Source of the DNA: Maribacter polysiphoniae
GTDB lineage: Bacteria > Bacteroidota > Bacteroidia > Flavobacteriales > Flavobacteriaceae
Reading direction: 5' to 3'
Assembly (NCBI RefSeq): GCF_003148665.1
Contig: NZ_QGGQ01000009.1
Coordinates: 60,151 to 124,150 of the forward strand
Length of the DNA: 64,000 nt
Shown here: positions 1 through 7,456 of the stretch, piece by piece
Position numbering within the stretch: position 1 is the stretch's first letter
Layout: each line of letters opens with the position of its first letter
Position numbers and translations under genes: made by a program
The notes under the pieces: generated by a model
Seen by the model: only the letters and a program-made list of their open reading frames with translations
What the model was told of the DNA's origin: nothing
The model's database searches: none

Positions 1-1274
1 TGATACAAAAAGACAAGTGGGCATGGGCATGGGTACCCATTCTCTATTTTACCCAAGGACTCCCCTATGTGCTGGTCGTGACCGTATCAGTAATCATGTA
101 TAAAAAATTAGGGGTCAGTAATGAGGATATCGGACTTTACACCAGTTTACTATACTTGCCATGGGTACTAAAACCCCTATGGAGCCCATTTGTTGACTTA
201 AAAAGTACCAAGCGAAAATGGTTTTTGGTAATGCAGTTATTGATTTCCATAGCATTATTGGGCGTGGGATTGAGCTTACCTACCCAAATGTTCTTTATGA
301 CCACACTCGCCTGTTTCTGGATGGCCGCCTTTGCATCGGCCACCAACGATATTGCCTCCGATGGGTATTACATGATCGGGTTGACCGAAAAGAAACAATC
401 ATTCTTTGTAGGCATACGGAGTACCTTTTACCGCTTGGCCATGGTCACCGGGGAGGGACTCATTGTTATCTTGGCTGGTTTTTTAGAACAGAAGTATGGG
501 GACAATACCAAAGCCTGGAGCATGACCATGATCGCCACGGCCTTTTTGATGTTGGCATTGACCCTATCCAACTTTTTCGTGACACCAAAATTTGAATCCT
601 CTTTGGCAATTGCCAAGGACAAGCCCAAGGGTTTCTGGGAAGTATTCTCTTCTTTCTTCAATAAGCCGAATATTGGTATTGCCCTGACGTTTATTTTAAC
701 TTACCGACTAGGTGAATCACAACTGGTAAAAATGGTAGCCCCATTTTTATTGGATTCCCCAGATAAGGGTGGTTTAGGCTACTCGACAGAACAATTGGGA
801 ACCATTTTTGGAACCGTTGGGGTGATTTTTTTATCCTTAGGTGGTATTTTGGGTGGCATTTTAATATCCCGTGATGGTTTGAAAAAATGGATGTTGCCCA
901 TGGTTCTCTCCCTCAATATCCCGAATATACTCTATGCCCTACTTGCGTATACAAAAACCACGAATGTCGTGGCCGTAACAACAACCGTAATATTTGAAAA
1001 ATTTGGATATGGTTTTGGGTTTGCTGCCTTTTTAATGTATTTGATCTATATCGCCGAAGGAAAATCAAAGACATCGCATTACGCCATTGCCACAGGTTTT
1101 ATGGCCTTAGGAATGATGTTGCCCGGCATGATCAGTGGTTACATACAACAATGGTTGGGATACGGTGGCTTTTTCATCTGGGTCGTCCTAGCCTCACTCC
1201 CAGCCTTATTTTTACTGAAATTCATTACCTATCCTGCCGATTTTGGCAAAAAAACAAAAGATACCGATGCCTAA
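1..1274 (+). CDS. ampG: AmpG-family muropeptide permease (MFS), 5' end at window edge
   Basis: Inner-membrane major facilitator of the AmpG/PAT type, which imports GlcNAc-anhydroMurNAc muropeptides for cell-wall recycling. The open frame reaches the left edge. The window opens with TG followed by codons for IQKDKWAWAW, so the start ATG probably has its A one base outside, making the gene essentially complete at about 424 residues. Seen: a GLPY motif in the first helix, the family-like segment LYTSLLYLPWVLKPLWSPF, about twelve hydrophobic helices, and a short charged tail. The stop overlaps the start of the next gene by 8 bp, so the two are translationally linked. The link to the following NagZ and to AnmK at 5700 supports muropeptide import rather than acetyl-CoA or drug transport. 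Confidence 0.85.
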   Translation, partial: IQKDKWAWAWVPILYFTQGLPYVLVVTVSVIMYKKLGVSNEDIGLYTSLLYLPWVLKPLWSPFVDLKSTKRKWFLVMQLLISIALLGVGLSLPTQMFFMTTLACFWMAAFASATNDIASDGYYMIGLTEKKQSFFVGIRSTFYRLAMVTGEGLIVILAGFLEQKYGDNTKAWSMTMIATAFLMLALTLSNFFVTPKFESSLAIAKDKPKGFWEVFSSFFNKPNIGIALTFILTYRLGESQLVKMVAPFLLDSPDKGGLGYSTEQLGTIFGTVGVIFLSLGGILGGILISRDGLKKWMLPMVLSLNIPNILYALLAYTKTTNVVAVTTTVIFEKFGYGFGFAAFLMYLIYIAEGKSKTSHYAIATGFMALGMMLPGMISGYIQQWLGYGGFFIWVVLASLPALFLLKFITYPADFGKKTKDTDA

Positions 1275-2859
1275 AATACTGTCATACCAAGAAGCATCCC
1301 TTCAGTTGACCCTTACTGAAAAAATAGGTCAATTATTTATGCCTGCCGCATTTATCAATGATTCGGAAGAAGAAATCCAGGCTCTGGAACAACTCATCTG
1401 TGAAAATCATGTAGGTGGACTTTGTTTTTTTCATAGTCGATCGAGTGCAGCAACGAATTTTGAAGGTAAAAAAAAGGTCATCTATAATAAGGAAAGTTTC
1501 AGAACGCTTCAAAATTTGATTGAACGCTATCAAAAAAAGGCAAAACATAGGCTTCTTATTGCCATTGATGCCGAATGGGGACTTGCCATGCGTATCGAAA
1601 ACACACCCCAATACCCATACGCAATAACAATGGGAGCCATTCAGGACAATACGGATTTAGTGTTCCAAGTAGGGAAAAACATCGCACATGATTGCAAACA
1701 AGCAGGTATACATTATAACTTGGCTCCTGTCGTTGATATCAACAACAACTCCAAAAACCCTGTTATCGGGTATCGTTCCTTTGGTGAGGACAAGATAAAT
1801 GTCACCACGAATTCGTTGGCATATCTTAAAGGGATGCAAAGTGAAGGTGTGATTGGGAGCATCAAACATTTCCCGGGTCATGGGGATACGGCCACTGATT
1901 CACACTTAGGATTACCCGTTATTGAAAAATCCAAAGAAGAATTATTGAACAATGAACTTCACCCATTTCGAAAACTCATTGAAGAAGGTGTTGATTCGGT
2001 AATGGTCGGACATCTATGTGTTCCTGCCTTATCCAAAGGAAAACAAATACCATCAAGTATTTCCAAAGACATGATCAAAGGTGTTTTAAGGCATGAACTT
2101 GGTTTTAAGGGTGTCGTTATTTCCGATGCGCTGAATATGCATGCCGTATCAAAAAACTATCCTGTACAGGGGGAATTGGAGTGGTTGGCCTTCGATGCCG
2201 GAAATGACATCCTATGTTTTGCCGAACAAATCGCCGCAGGGATCAAGATGATTTCGGAAAAGGCCACCCAAGCGCAAATCGAGGAAGCGTTTAAACGGGT
2301 TTGGTCTTTAAAGGAAAAAGCAATACGGGCCGAAGTTGGTTCCCATTCTGATCTTAGTGAGCCTGACCAGCTGAATACCGAAATAGCCAAAGCAAGCATT
2401 ACCATGATCCAAGGGAATAAGGATGACATTGCCTCTTTCATGAAGAACGGTTTTATAGGCATCACAAATCATCCGGAAACAGAAAGATCGTTTTTGGGGA
2501 TATTAGGTGACCATCATGATTTTCGTACATATTCATTAAAGGCTGTCATGGGTTCTTCCCTTGAGGATATCGAAAAGGAAGGGAACATTCTGCTATCGCT
2601 CGAACCTCCCCAAGTGAAACCCACCAATAATTTTGGATTCACAGAAGATGAAATCCATAAGATCAATGAACTGATAAACACCAAGAATGTAGTACTATAC
2701 CTTTTTGGAAACCCCTATGCTCTACAACTTTTTGACTATCACAAAGCACATTCAACTGTTGTGGCCTATCAAAATCTCAAAGTGTTCCAAGAGGTGGCAG
2801 CGTCCCATTTTATGGGTAGTATTGCTGCAAAAGGCAAACTACCAGTGGAATTACAATAA
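1267..2859 (+). CDS. nagZ: Glycoside hydrolase family 3 beta-N-acetylhexosaminidase (NagZ-like)
   Basis: Likely removes GlcNAc from imported muropeptides in the cytoplasm. The GH3 N-terminal barrel carries the NagZ signature KHFPGHGDTATDSH at residues 200-213, where the Asp211/His213 dyad is the family's acid/base, and the nucleophile motif VISDALNM with Asp287. No signal peptide is visible, consistent with a cytosolic enzyme. At 530 residues it is longer than proteobacterial NagZ (about 340) because it has a C-terminal GH3-C-like domain, as in Gram-positive relatives. The ATG at 1267 was preferred to a TTG at 1243 because it gives a natural N-terminus and the 8-bp overlap with ampG. A hairpin follows at 2899-2927. 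Confidence 0.88.
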   Translation: MPKILSYQEASLQLTLTEKIGQLFMPAAFINDSEEEIQALEQLICENHVGGLCFFHSRSSAATNFEGKKKVIYNKESFRTLQNLIERYQKKAKHRLLIAIDAEWGLAMRIENTPQYPYAITMGAIQDNTDLVFQVGKNIAHDCKQAGIHYNLAPVVDINNNSKNPVIGYRSFGEDKINVTTNSLAYLKGMQSEGVIGSIKHFPGHGDTATDSHLGLPVIEKSKEELLNNELHPFRKLIEEGVDSVMVGHLCVPALSKGKQIPSSISKDMIKGVLRHELGFKGVVISDALNMHAVSKNYPVQGELEWLAFDAGNDILCFAEQIAAGIKMISEKATQAQIEEAFKRVWSLKEKAIRAEVGSHSDLSEPDQLNTEIAKASITMIQGNKDDIASFMKNGFIGITNHPETERSFLGILGDHHDFRTYSLKAVMGSSLEDIEKEGNILLSLEPPQVKPTNNFGFTEDEIHKINELINTKNVVLYLFGNPYALQLFDYHKAHSTVVAYQNLKVFQEVAASHFMGSIAAKGKLPVELQ

Positions 2860-2898
2860 TACTTTTTATGCTATTCAGGGTTTAACACCAAATAAAAA

Positions 2899-2927
2899 CC
2901 CCACACTATCCATTGAATAATGTGGGG
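2899..2927. terminator. Hairpin between convergent nagZ and DUF1080 genes
   Basis: CCCCACA (2899-2905) pairs with TGTGGGG (2921-2927), with A-rich sequence before and T-rich sequence after. It sits 40 bp past the nagZ stop and 23 bp past the stop of the opposing gene, so it can serve both strands. The 15-base loop is larger than usual. Confidence 0.6.
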
Positions 2928-2949
2928 CTTATTATTGTAATACTCCTTA

Positions 2950-3756
2950 CTACAATTCCTTAATCTTGATATTTCGGAACCAAACATCATCACCGTGATC
3001 TTGCAATCCGATATATCCTTTAGCTGGGACTTCTGCCCAATCAGGATTTAGACCTGGGAATTTACTACCAGCGACCAATTCCTTCCATTCTGGGGTCCAT
3101 AAATGATACTCAACTACATTTTCACCATTTTGGTTATGGATAACAGTACCTTTAAAGACCGTAAGTTCGATTTTGTTCCACTCACCGGCAGGTTTTGCAT
3201 TCTGTGGTTTTGCTGGAATTAAATCATATAACGATCCAGCCATACGATTGCCATCCTTACCTAATTTGGCATCAGGATGTCTCTCGTTGTCCAATACCTG
3301 CATTTCAGGAGCGGTTTTCCAGATATAATCCAATTTTTCTTCTCCTAAGTAAAAGATTCCTGAATTACCTCCTTCAGAAATTTTCCATTCCAAACTAAGG
3401 GTGAAATTCTGGAATTTCTTATCAAAGATAATATCACCACCGTCTTTAGATCCAGCCTCACCCCTTCCAGAGCCGACCATATGTATGGTACCATCAACGA
3501 TTTCCCAACCTTCAGGAAAATGGTCTTTTTTATATCCTCTCCAACCTTCAGATGTTTTTCCGTCGAAAAGCATAACCCAACCATCGGCTTTCTCTGCCTC
3601 GGAAAGTCCGTTCATAGGAGCTTCTTCCTTAGTTTCCTGTACTACTTCAGCTTCAGTGGATGATTCTTCTTTTTGTTCTGATTTTTTTTCCTTGCAACTA
3701 TTAAGCATGGGAAGCATAATCAATCCGAAAACAAAAACTAAACTTATTTTTCTCAT
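2950..3756 (-). CDS. DUF1080 (3-keto-disaccharide hydrolase-like) lipoprotein
   Basis: 268 residues. The N-terminus has a hydrophobic segment followed by the lipobox LNSC, so the protein is probably a lipoprotein, followed by a Lys/Glu-rich linker (about residues 21-50). The rest is a concanavalin-like DUF1080 domain: DGWVMLFDGKTSEGWRGY near residue 60, a GNSGIFY motif, and GYIGLQDHGD near the C-terminus. DUF1080 proteins of Bacteroidota have been linked to cleavage of 3-keto-glycosides. The upstream gene on this strand is a Gfo/Idh/MocA oxidoreductase, the enzyme type that produces such 3-keto sugars, so the pair probably works in series in the periplasm. The substrate is unknown. An intercistronic hairpin (3783-3811) may lower its expression relative to the upstream gene. 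Confidence 0.85.
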   Translation of the reverse strand: MRKISLVFVFGLIMLPMLNSCKEKKSEQKEESSTEAEVVQETKEEAPMNGLSEAEKADGWVMLFDGKTSEGWRGYKKDHFPEGWEIVDGTIHMVGSGRGEAGSKDGGDIIFDKKFQNFTLSLEWKISEGGNSGIFYLGEEKLDYIWKTAPEMQVLDNERHPDAKLGKDGNRMAGSLYDLIPAKPQNAKPAGEWNKIELTVFKGTVIHNQNGENVVEYHLWTPEWKELVAGSKFPGLNPDWAEVPAKGYIGLQDHGDDVWFRNIKIKEL

Positions 3757-3782
3757 TGGTAACTATTTATTGGTTTTTAAAA

Positions 3783-3811
3783 CAGAACCAGCCCCTTAGG
3801 GGATGGTTCTG
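3783..3811 (-). terminator. Strong intercistronic hairpin between Gfo/Idh and DUF1080 genes
   Basis: CAGAACCA (3783-3790) and TGGTTCTG (3804-3811) enclose CCCC-TTA-GGGG, giving a 12-bp stem with one G/A mismatch and a 3-base loop. On the reverse strand it is followed by TTTTAAAAA rather than a clean U tract, so it may be a leaky terminator, an attenuator or a 3'-end stabiliser. Confidence 0.5.
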
Positions 3812-3844
3812 CATATTTGATTATTGTTAATTACTATTCAACAC

Positions 3845-5359
3845 TTAAGCTGGCATATCTGGCAAAGACCAACCTTCCCTATAGGTGTGTTTCACCAACT
3901 CTTCAGCATAAGCCATGGCATTCATTGGGTCGGTCCAATCCTTGTTAAAGGTTGGGTGACCATCATGAATCTTAAATCCATCCCTAATAACGGTTTTGAT
4001 TTCCTCATTCGGGCCAATATTGGTGAATTTCATATTCTCACCATCCCATTCAAGTGTTTTGTTCAATGCCTGTAGGCGAACTGCCAATACACCCATTACG
4101 ACCATTTCATTGAAAGGACCTGCCTCCGCAAAATCGGAAGTACAAGGTTTTCTGTTCTCAGCACTTTCCTTACATGCACGTACCCAATCCATTTCGTGGG
4201 CTCCTTTATTCCAAGCAAGACCCATTTCGTCCTCAACCCTACGTTCAGTTTTTGGTACTGATATTTTTTTACCGGACAACAATTCTGGTTCTACACCATA
4301 GCAACCTACGTGAAGAATGTCTTTTGTACCATAGAAGAAAGTCCCCCCTCCACTTTTATTGGGTTCTTTTCCTGCAGGCCAATTGTCTGGCAACATAGGT
4401 TTAATACCTCCATCATACCAACTTACATCAACTTCTCCCAATTTCATTCTTCCTTGTCTACCACCTCTAGATGGGAAAGTAAGCTTAACGGCTTGTGAAA
4501 CAGGTGCGGAATCATTTAACAACAATGAAGAACTCGCTTGTACCTTGGAAGGATAACCTAATTTCAACCCTTCAAATACAGGATGAAGAATATGGCAGGC
4601 CATATCACCTAAGGCACCAGTACCATAATCCCACCATCCTCTCCAGTTCCATGGATGGTAAACCTCATTGAATGGACGCATTTTTGCTGGTCCTGTAAAT
4701 AGGTCCCAGTTCAAAGTGTCGGGTACCCAATCCCCTTTTTCAGGAGTGTTCAATCCTTGTGGCCAAATAGGTCTGTCTGTAAATGACTCAACCTTGGTCA
4801 CATCACCTATGGCGCCACTCCATAGGATTTCGCAAGTTTCCGCAACACCGGCACCAGAGGCACCTTGGTTCCCCATTTGGGTCGCAACTTTATATTTATC
4901 GGCTAATTTTGTCAATAATCTGGACTCATAAACGGAATGGGTCAATGGTTTTTGTAGGTACACATGTTTACCCATGGTAATTGCATTGGCTGCAATAACG
5001 GCATGTGCATGATCCGCAGTAGCGATAACCACACCATCAATCTCATCACCCATTTCATCGAACATCTTACGCCAATCCCAATACTTTTTGGCATTTGGAT
5101 AACGATCGAAGGCCCCTTTGGCATACTTCCAATCCACATCACAAAGGCCAACAATATTTTGGCTTTCCAAATTCTTTAAATTAGCCAGTCCCATACCACC
5201 AACACCTATACCGGCAATATTTAATTTATCACTTGGAGCCACATGGCCAAGCCCACTTACGGCATACGATGGTACAATCGTAAAAGCAGCGGAGGCGGCC
5301 AAGGTTTTCCCAACGAAATCACGGCGGGTTAAAGTGTTCTCTTTCTTAATCTTACTCAT
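3845..5359 (-). CDS. Tat-exported Gfo/Idh/MocA-family oxidoreductase
   Basis: 504 residues. A twin-arginine signal (TLTRRDFVGK, Arg12-Arg13, then a hydrophobic Ala-rich stretch) predicts folded export with the nicotinamide cofactor already bound. The Rossmann fold starts with GIGVGGMGLANL near residue 50. The usual EKP motif reads QKP (LQKPLTHS), a variant common in secreted members. The C-terminal half fits the family's substrate-binding alpha/beta domain. It precedes the DUF1080 lipoprotein by 88 bp on the same strand. The inferred role is reversible oxidation of a sugar at C3 so that the DUF1080 enzyme can cleave the keto-glycoside. Flanking muropeptide-recycling genes raise an amino-sugar or anhydro-sugar substrate as a possibility only. 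Confidence 0.85.
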   Translation of the reverse strand: MSKIKKENTLTRRDFVGKTLAASAAFTIVPSYAVSGLGHVAPSDKLNIAGIGVGGMGLANLKNLESQNIVGLCDVDWKYAKGAFDRYPNAKKYWDWRKMFDEMGDEIDGVVIATADHAHAVIAANAITMGKHVYLQKPLTHSVYESRLLTKLADKYKVATQMGNQGASGAGVAETCEILWSGAIGDVTKVESFTDRPIWPQGLNTPEKGDWVPDTLNWDLFTGPAKMRPFNEVYHPWNWRGWWDYGTGALGDMACHILHPVFEGLKLGYPSKVQASSSLLLNDSAPVSQAVKLTFPSRGGRQGRMKLGEVDVSWYDGGIKPMLPDNWPAGKEPNKSGGGTFFYGTKDILHVGCYGVEPELLSGKKISVPKTERRVEDEMGLAWNKGAHEMDWVRACKESAENRKPCTSDFAEAGPFNEMVVMGVLAVRLQALNKTLEWDGENMKFTNIGPNEEIKTVIRDGFKIHDGHPTFNKDWTDPMNAMAYAEELVKHTYREGWSLPDMPA

Positions 5360-5699
5360 ATTGCATAACTTTAAAATTGGTTAAAAAAATAGTGAATCGG
5401 TTATAACCATGGTTCTACCGTATACCAAAGAATCATAAAACCCATCAAGAATTAGAATACTTCGATTTTCTGGTATAAACACGGAATAGCCTTTGGAAAT
5501 TAATTGATTCTAAAATTAATCATTTTTGTTAAAATTTAATAGCAAAAAATGCTAGAATATTCAAATAAATACCATCGAATACCCAATATCACAAAAACAG
5601 GGAATTCCATGATTAAAAAAATCCAGGTTTAATTCCTTTTAAAACTGAAACTGACTATCTTTCAATGCTCCTTTTTTAAGCATAAAACAATGGAAAAAA
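5360..5699. other. 340-bp AT-rich divergent intergenic region
   Basis: No convincing gene. It separates the reverse-strand Gfo/Idh gene from anmK and must hold both promoters. TATCTTTC (5656-5663) is one base off the TAnnTTTG -7 consensus and lies 37 bp before anmK, but no good -33 TTG was found. A short TAGCA/TGCTA inverted repeat near 5540 looks incidental. Confidence 0.5.
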
Positions 5700-6776
5700 A
5701 TGAAAACATTTAAAGTCATCGGACTCATGTCTGGCACCTCTTTGGATGGTTTAGACCTCACATATTGCCATTTTACAAGAACTTTGGATCGCTGGGCATA
5801 TCGAATTACAAAAACCCAAAGTATATCCTATTCAAAAAGCATGAAGGATAAATTGAAGAATTCAATATACCTTTCCGCCGATGAGCTCTTAATGTTCAAC
5901 AACACCTACGGCCAATGGCTCGGTGAACAGGTAAAGTCGTTCATTAAAACCAATGCCTTAGAAGTGGATTTCATAGCAAGTCATGGACATACAACACATC
6001 ACCAACCAGAAAATGGCCTCACCTACCAAATTGGATCAGGACAACATTTGGCCAATGCCTGTAAGCATAAGGTTGTTTGTGATTTTCGCACCAATGATGT
6101 TGCCTTGGGCGGACAGGGGGCCCCTCTCGTACCTATCGGGGATCGTTTGTTGTTCGGGGAATATGATTTTTGTTTGAATCTAGGAGGTATAAGTAATATC
6201 TCCTTCGAAAAAGACGGCCAACGTATAGCGTACGATATTGGATTGGCAAACATGATCTTGAATTATATTACCCAAAAAATCGATTTGAATTACGACAAAG
6301 GAGGTCAATTGGCAAAAAGCGGAACGGTTAATCAAAAAATGCTCGACGCTTTAAATGCCTTGGATTATTACAAATTACCTTTTCCAAAATCAACAGGCTT
6401 TGAATGGTTCGAGGACAAGGTTGTACCCATAGTCGATGCCACCGATGAAAGCATTGAAAATCTTTTGCACACCTCGATCCACCACCTATGCGAACAAATT
6501 GCCCTTCAGGTAAAAAGTAATACCACAAAACATAAATCAAATTTATTGGTAACAGGGGGTGGCGCCTTGAACGATTTTCTCATCGCTACGCTCAAAACCA
6601 AATTAGGGGAAGCGGTTGATGTTATCGTACCCTCCCAAGAATTGATTGAAAACAAGGAAGCCTTGGTGTTTGCCCTTATGGGTATTTTAAGGATAGAGCG
6701 GGAAATCAATGTGCTATGTTCGGTGACCGGAGCCAAAAGGGATTCTTCAAGTGGTGTGGTTTATTTACCCAATTGA
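5700..6776 (+). CDS. anmK: Anhydro-N-acetylmuramic acid kinase
   Basis: Phosphorylates 1,6-anhydro-MurNAc, with ring opening, to MurNAc-6-phosphate in the cytoplasm, the step after NagZ in peptidoglycan recycling. 358 residues, near the family's usual length. The signature GLMSGTSLDGLD (residues 8-19) is the phosphate-binding loop of the ASKHA fold. SHGHTTHH, GGQGAPLVPIGD, LGGISNIS and the late VTGGGALN are further family motifs. The ATG at 5700 places the signature at the usual distance. It stands alone on the + strand, ending 11 bp before a convergent gene. The next enzyme, MurQ etherase, is not in the window. Confidence is high from the motifs plus ampG and nagZ nearby. Confidence 0.95.
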   Translation: MKTFKVIGLMSGTSLDGLDLTYCHFTRTLDRWAYRITKTQSISYSKSMKDKLKNSIYLSADELLMFNNTYGQWLGEQVKSFIKTNALEVDFIASHGHTTHHQPENGLTYQIGSGQHLANACKHKVVCDFRTNDVALGGQGAPLVPIGDRLLFGEYDFCLNLGGISNISFEKDGQRIAYDIGLANMILNYITQKIDLNYDKGGQLAKSGTVNQKMLDALNALDYYKLPFPKSTGFEWFEDKVVPIVDATDESIENLLHTSIHHLCEQIALQVKSNTTKHKSNLLVTGGGALNDFLIATLKTKLGEAVDVIVPSQELIENKEALVFALMGILRIEREINVLCSVTGAKRDSSSGVVYLPN

Positions 6777-6787
6777 TACCGTATTGA

Positions 6788-7456
6788 TTACCATAACCCC
6801 CTACGGTCCGAATTAAAAAGAAGATCTCCCAAATTCGGTTTTCGTTTTTTTGATAGATGGGAAACAACCTTTAAGAAAATCAAGGCTGTTAGCAAGGCAT
6901 CCCCTGAAGCGGTATGTCGGTCATGTTTCTTCAAGTTGAAAACCGCACATAAACGGTCCAAGGAATAATGGTCATGTTTCTTTTCGCAGAGCGATGTTTT
7001 CTTAAAAAGAACACCGGTGTCCAACACCTTGTTTTTAAGTTTGGGTAACCCCATTCGGGCCAATCCCGCATTGATCATCGCAATATCAAACGCGGCATGA
7101 TGGGCAACCAAAACCGCATTTTCCACATAATCCAAAAAACCCTTTATAGCCGCTGTCTCGGACAATTTATGAATACTCCCCTCTTTTAGGATGCCGTGGA
7201 TACCTACGGTCCCTATATTGAAAACATCTTGTTTTACATACGTTTCCAGGGAATCGCCAACGTCTATCCTTAGATCAGCAATCGATATGGCCCCTATGGA
7301 TAATATGCGATCCTCCACAATATCCAAACCTGTTGTCTCGGTATCGAATACGACAAAACGGACAGCGTTCAATTCCTGTGGCTGTTCATTTTTGAAATGA
7401 CTCGTGTAATCCTTCCAAAATTCCGGTTTATGGCGATTAAAAATATCCTTGAACAT
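6788..7456 (-). CDS. DnaQ-like 3'-5' exonuclease (DEDDh)
   Basis: 222 residues. ExoI motif VVFDTETTG (Asp38, Glu40), ExoII around HHAAFDIAM near residue 117, and ExoIII DRHTASGDA with the His of the DEDDh class. It resembles the proofreading epsilon subunit fold but is likely a stand-alone nuclease acting on RNA or DNA. The start codon directly follows the stop of the upstream DUF294 gene (TAAATG, zero spacing), so the two are co-translated. From recollection of gene neighbourhoods, DUF294 plus DnaQ-like exonuclease pairs also occur beside VC_2705-type acetate symporters in gamma-proteobacteria, as here. The function in that context is not known to me. Confidence 0.85.
   Translation of the reverse strand: MFKDIFNRHKPEFWKDYTSHFKNEQPQELNAVRFVVFDTETTGLDIVEDRILSIGAISIADLRIDVGDSLETYVKQDVFNIGTVGIHGILKEGSIHKLSETAAIKGFLDYVENAVLVAHHAAFDIAMINAGLARMGLPKLKNKVLDTGVLFKKTSLCEKKHDHYSLDRLCAVFNLKKHDRHTASGDALLTALIFLKVVSHLSKKRKPNLGDLLFNSDRRGLW

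Noticed and set aside
1243..1266. TTG start for nagZ at 1243
   Set aside because: The ATG at 1267 gives a better N-terminus and the same 8-bp overlap style seen at other gene pairs here.
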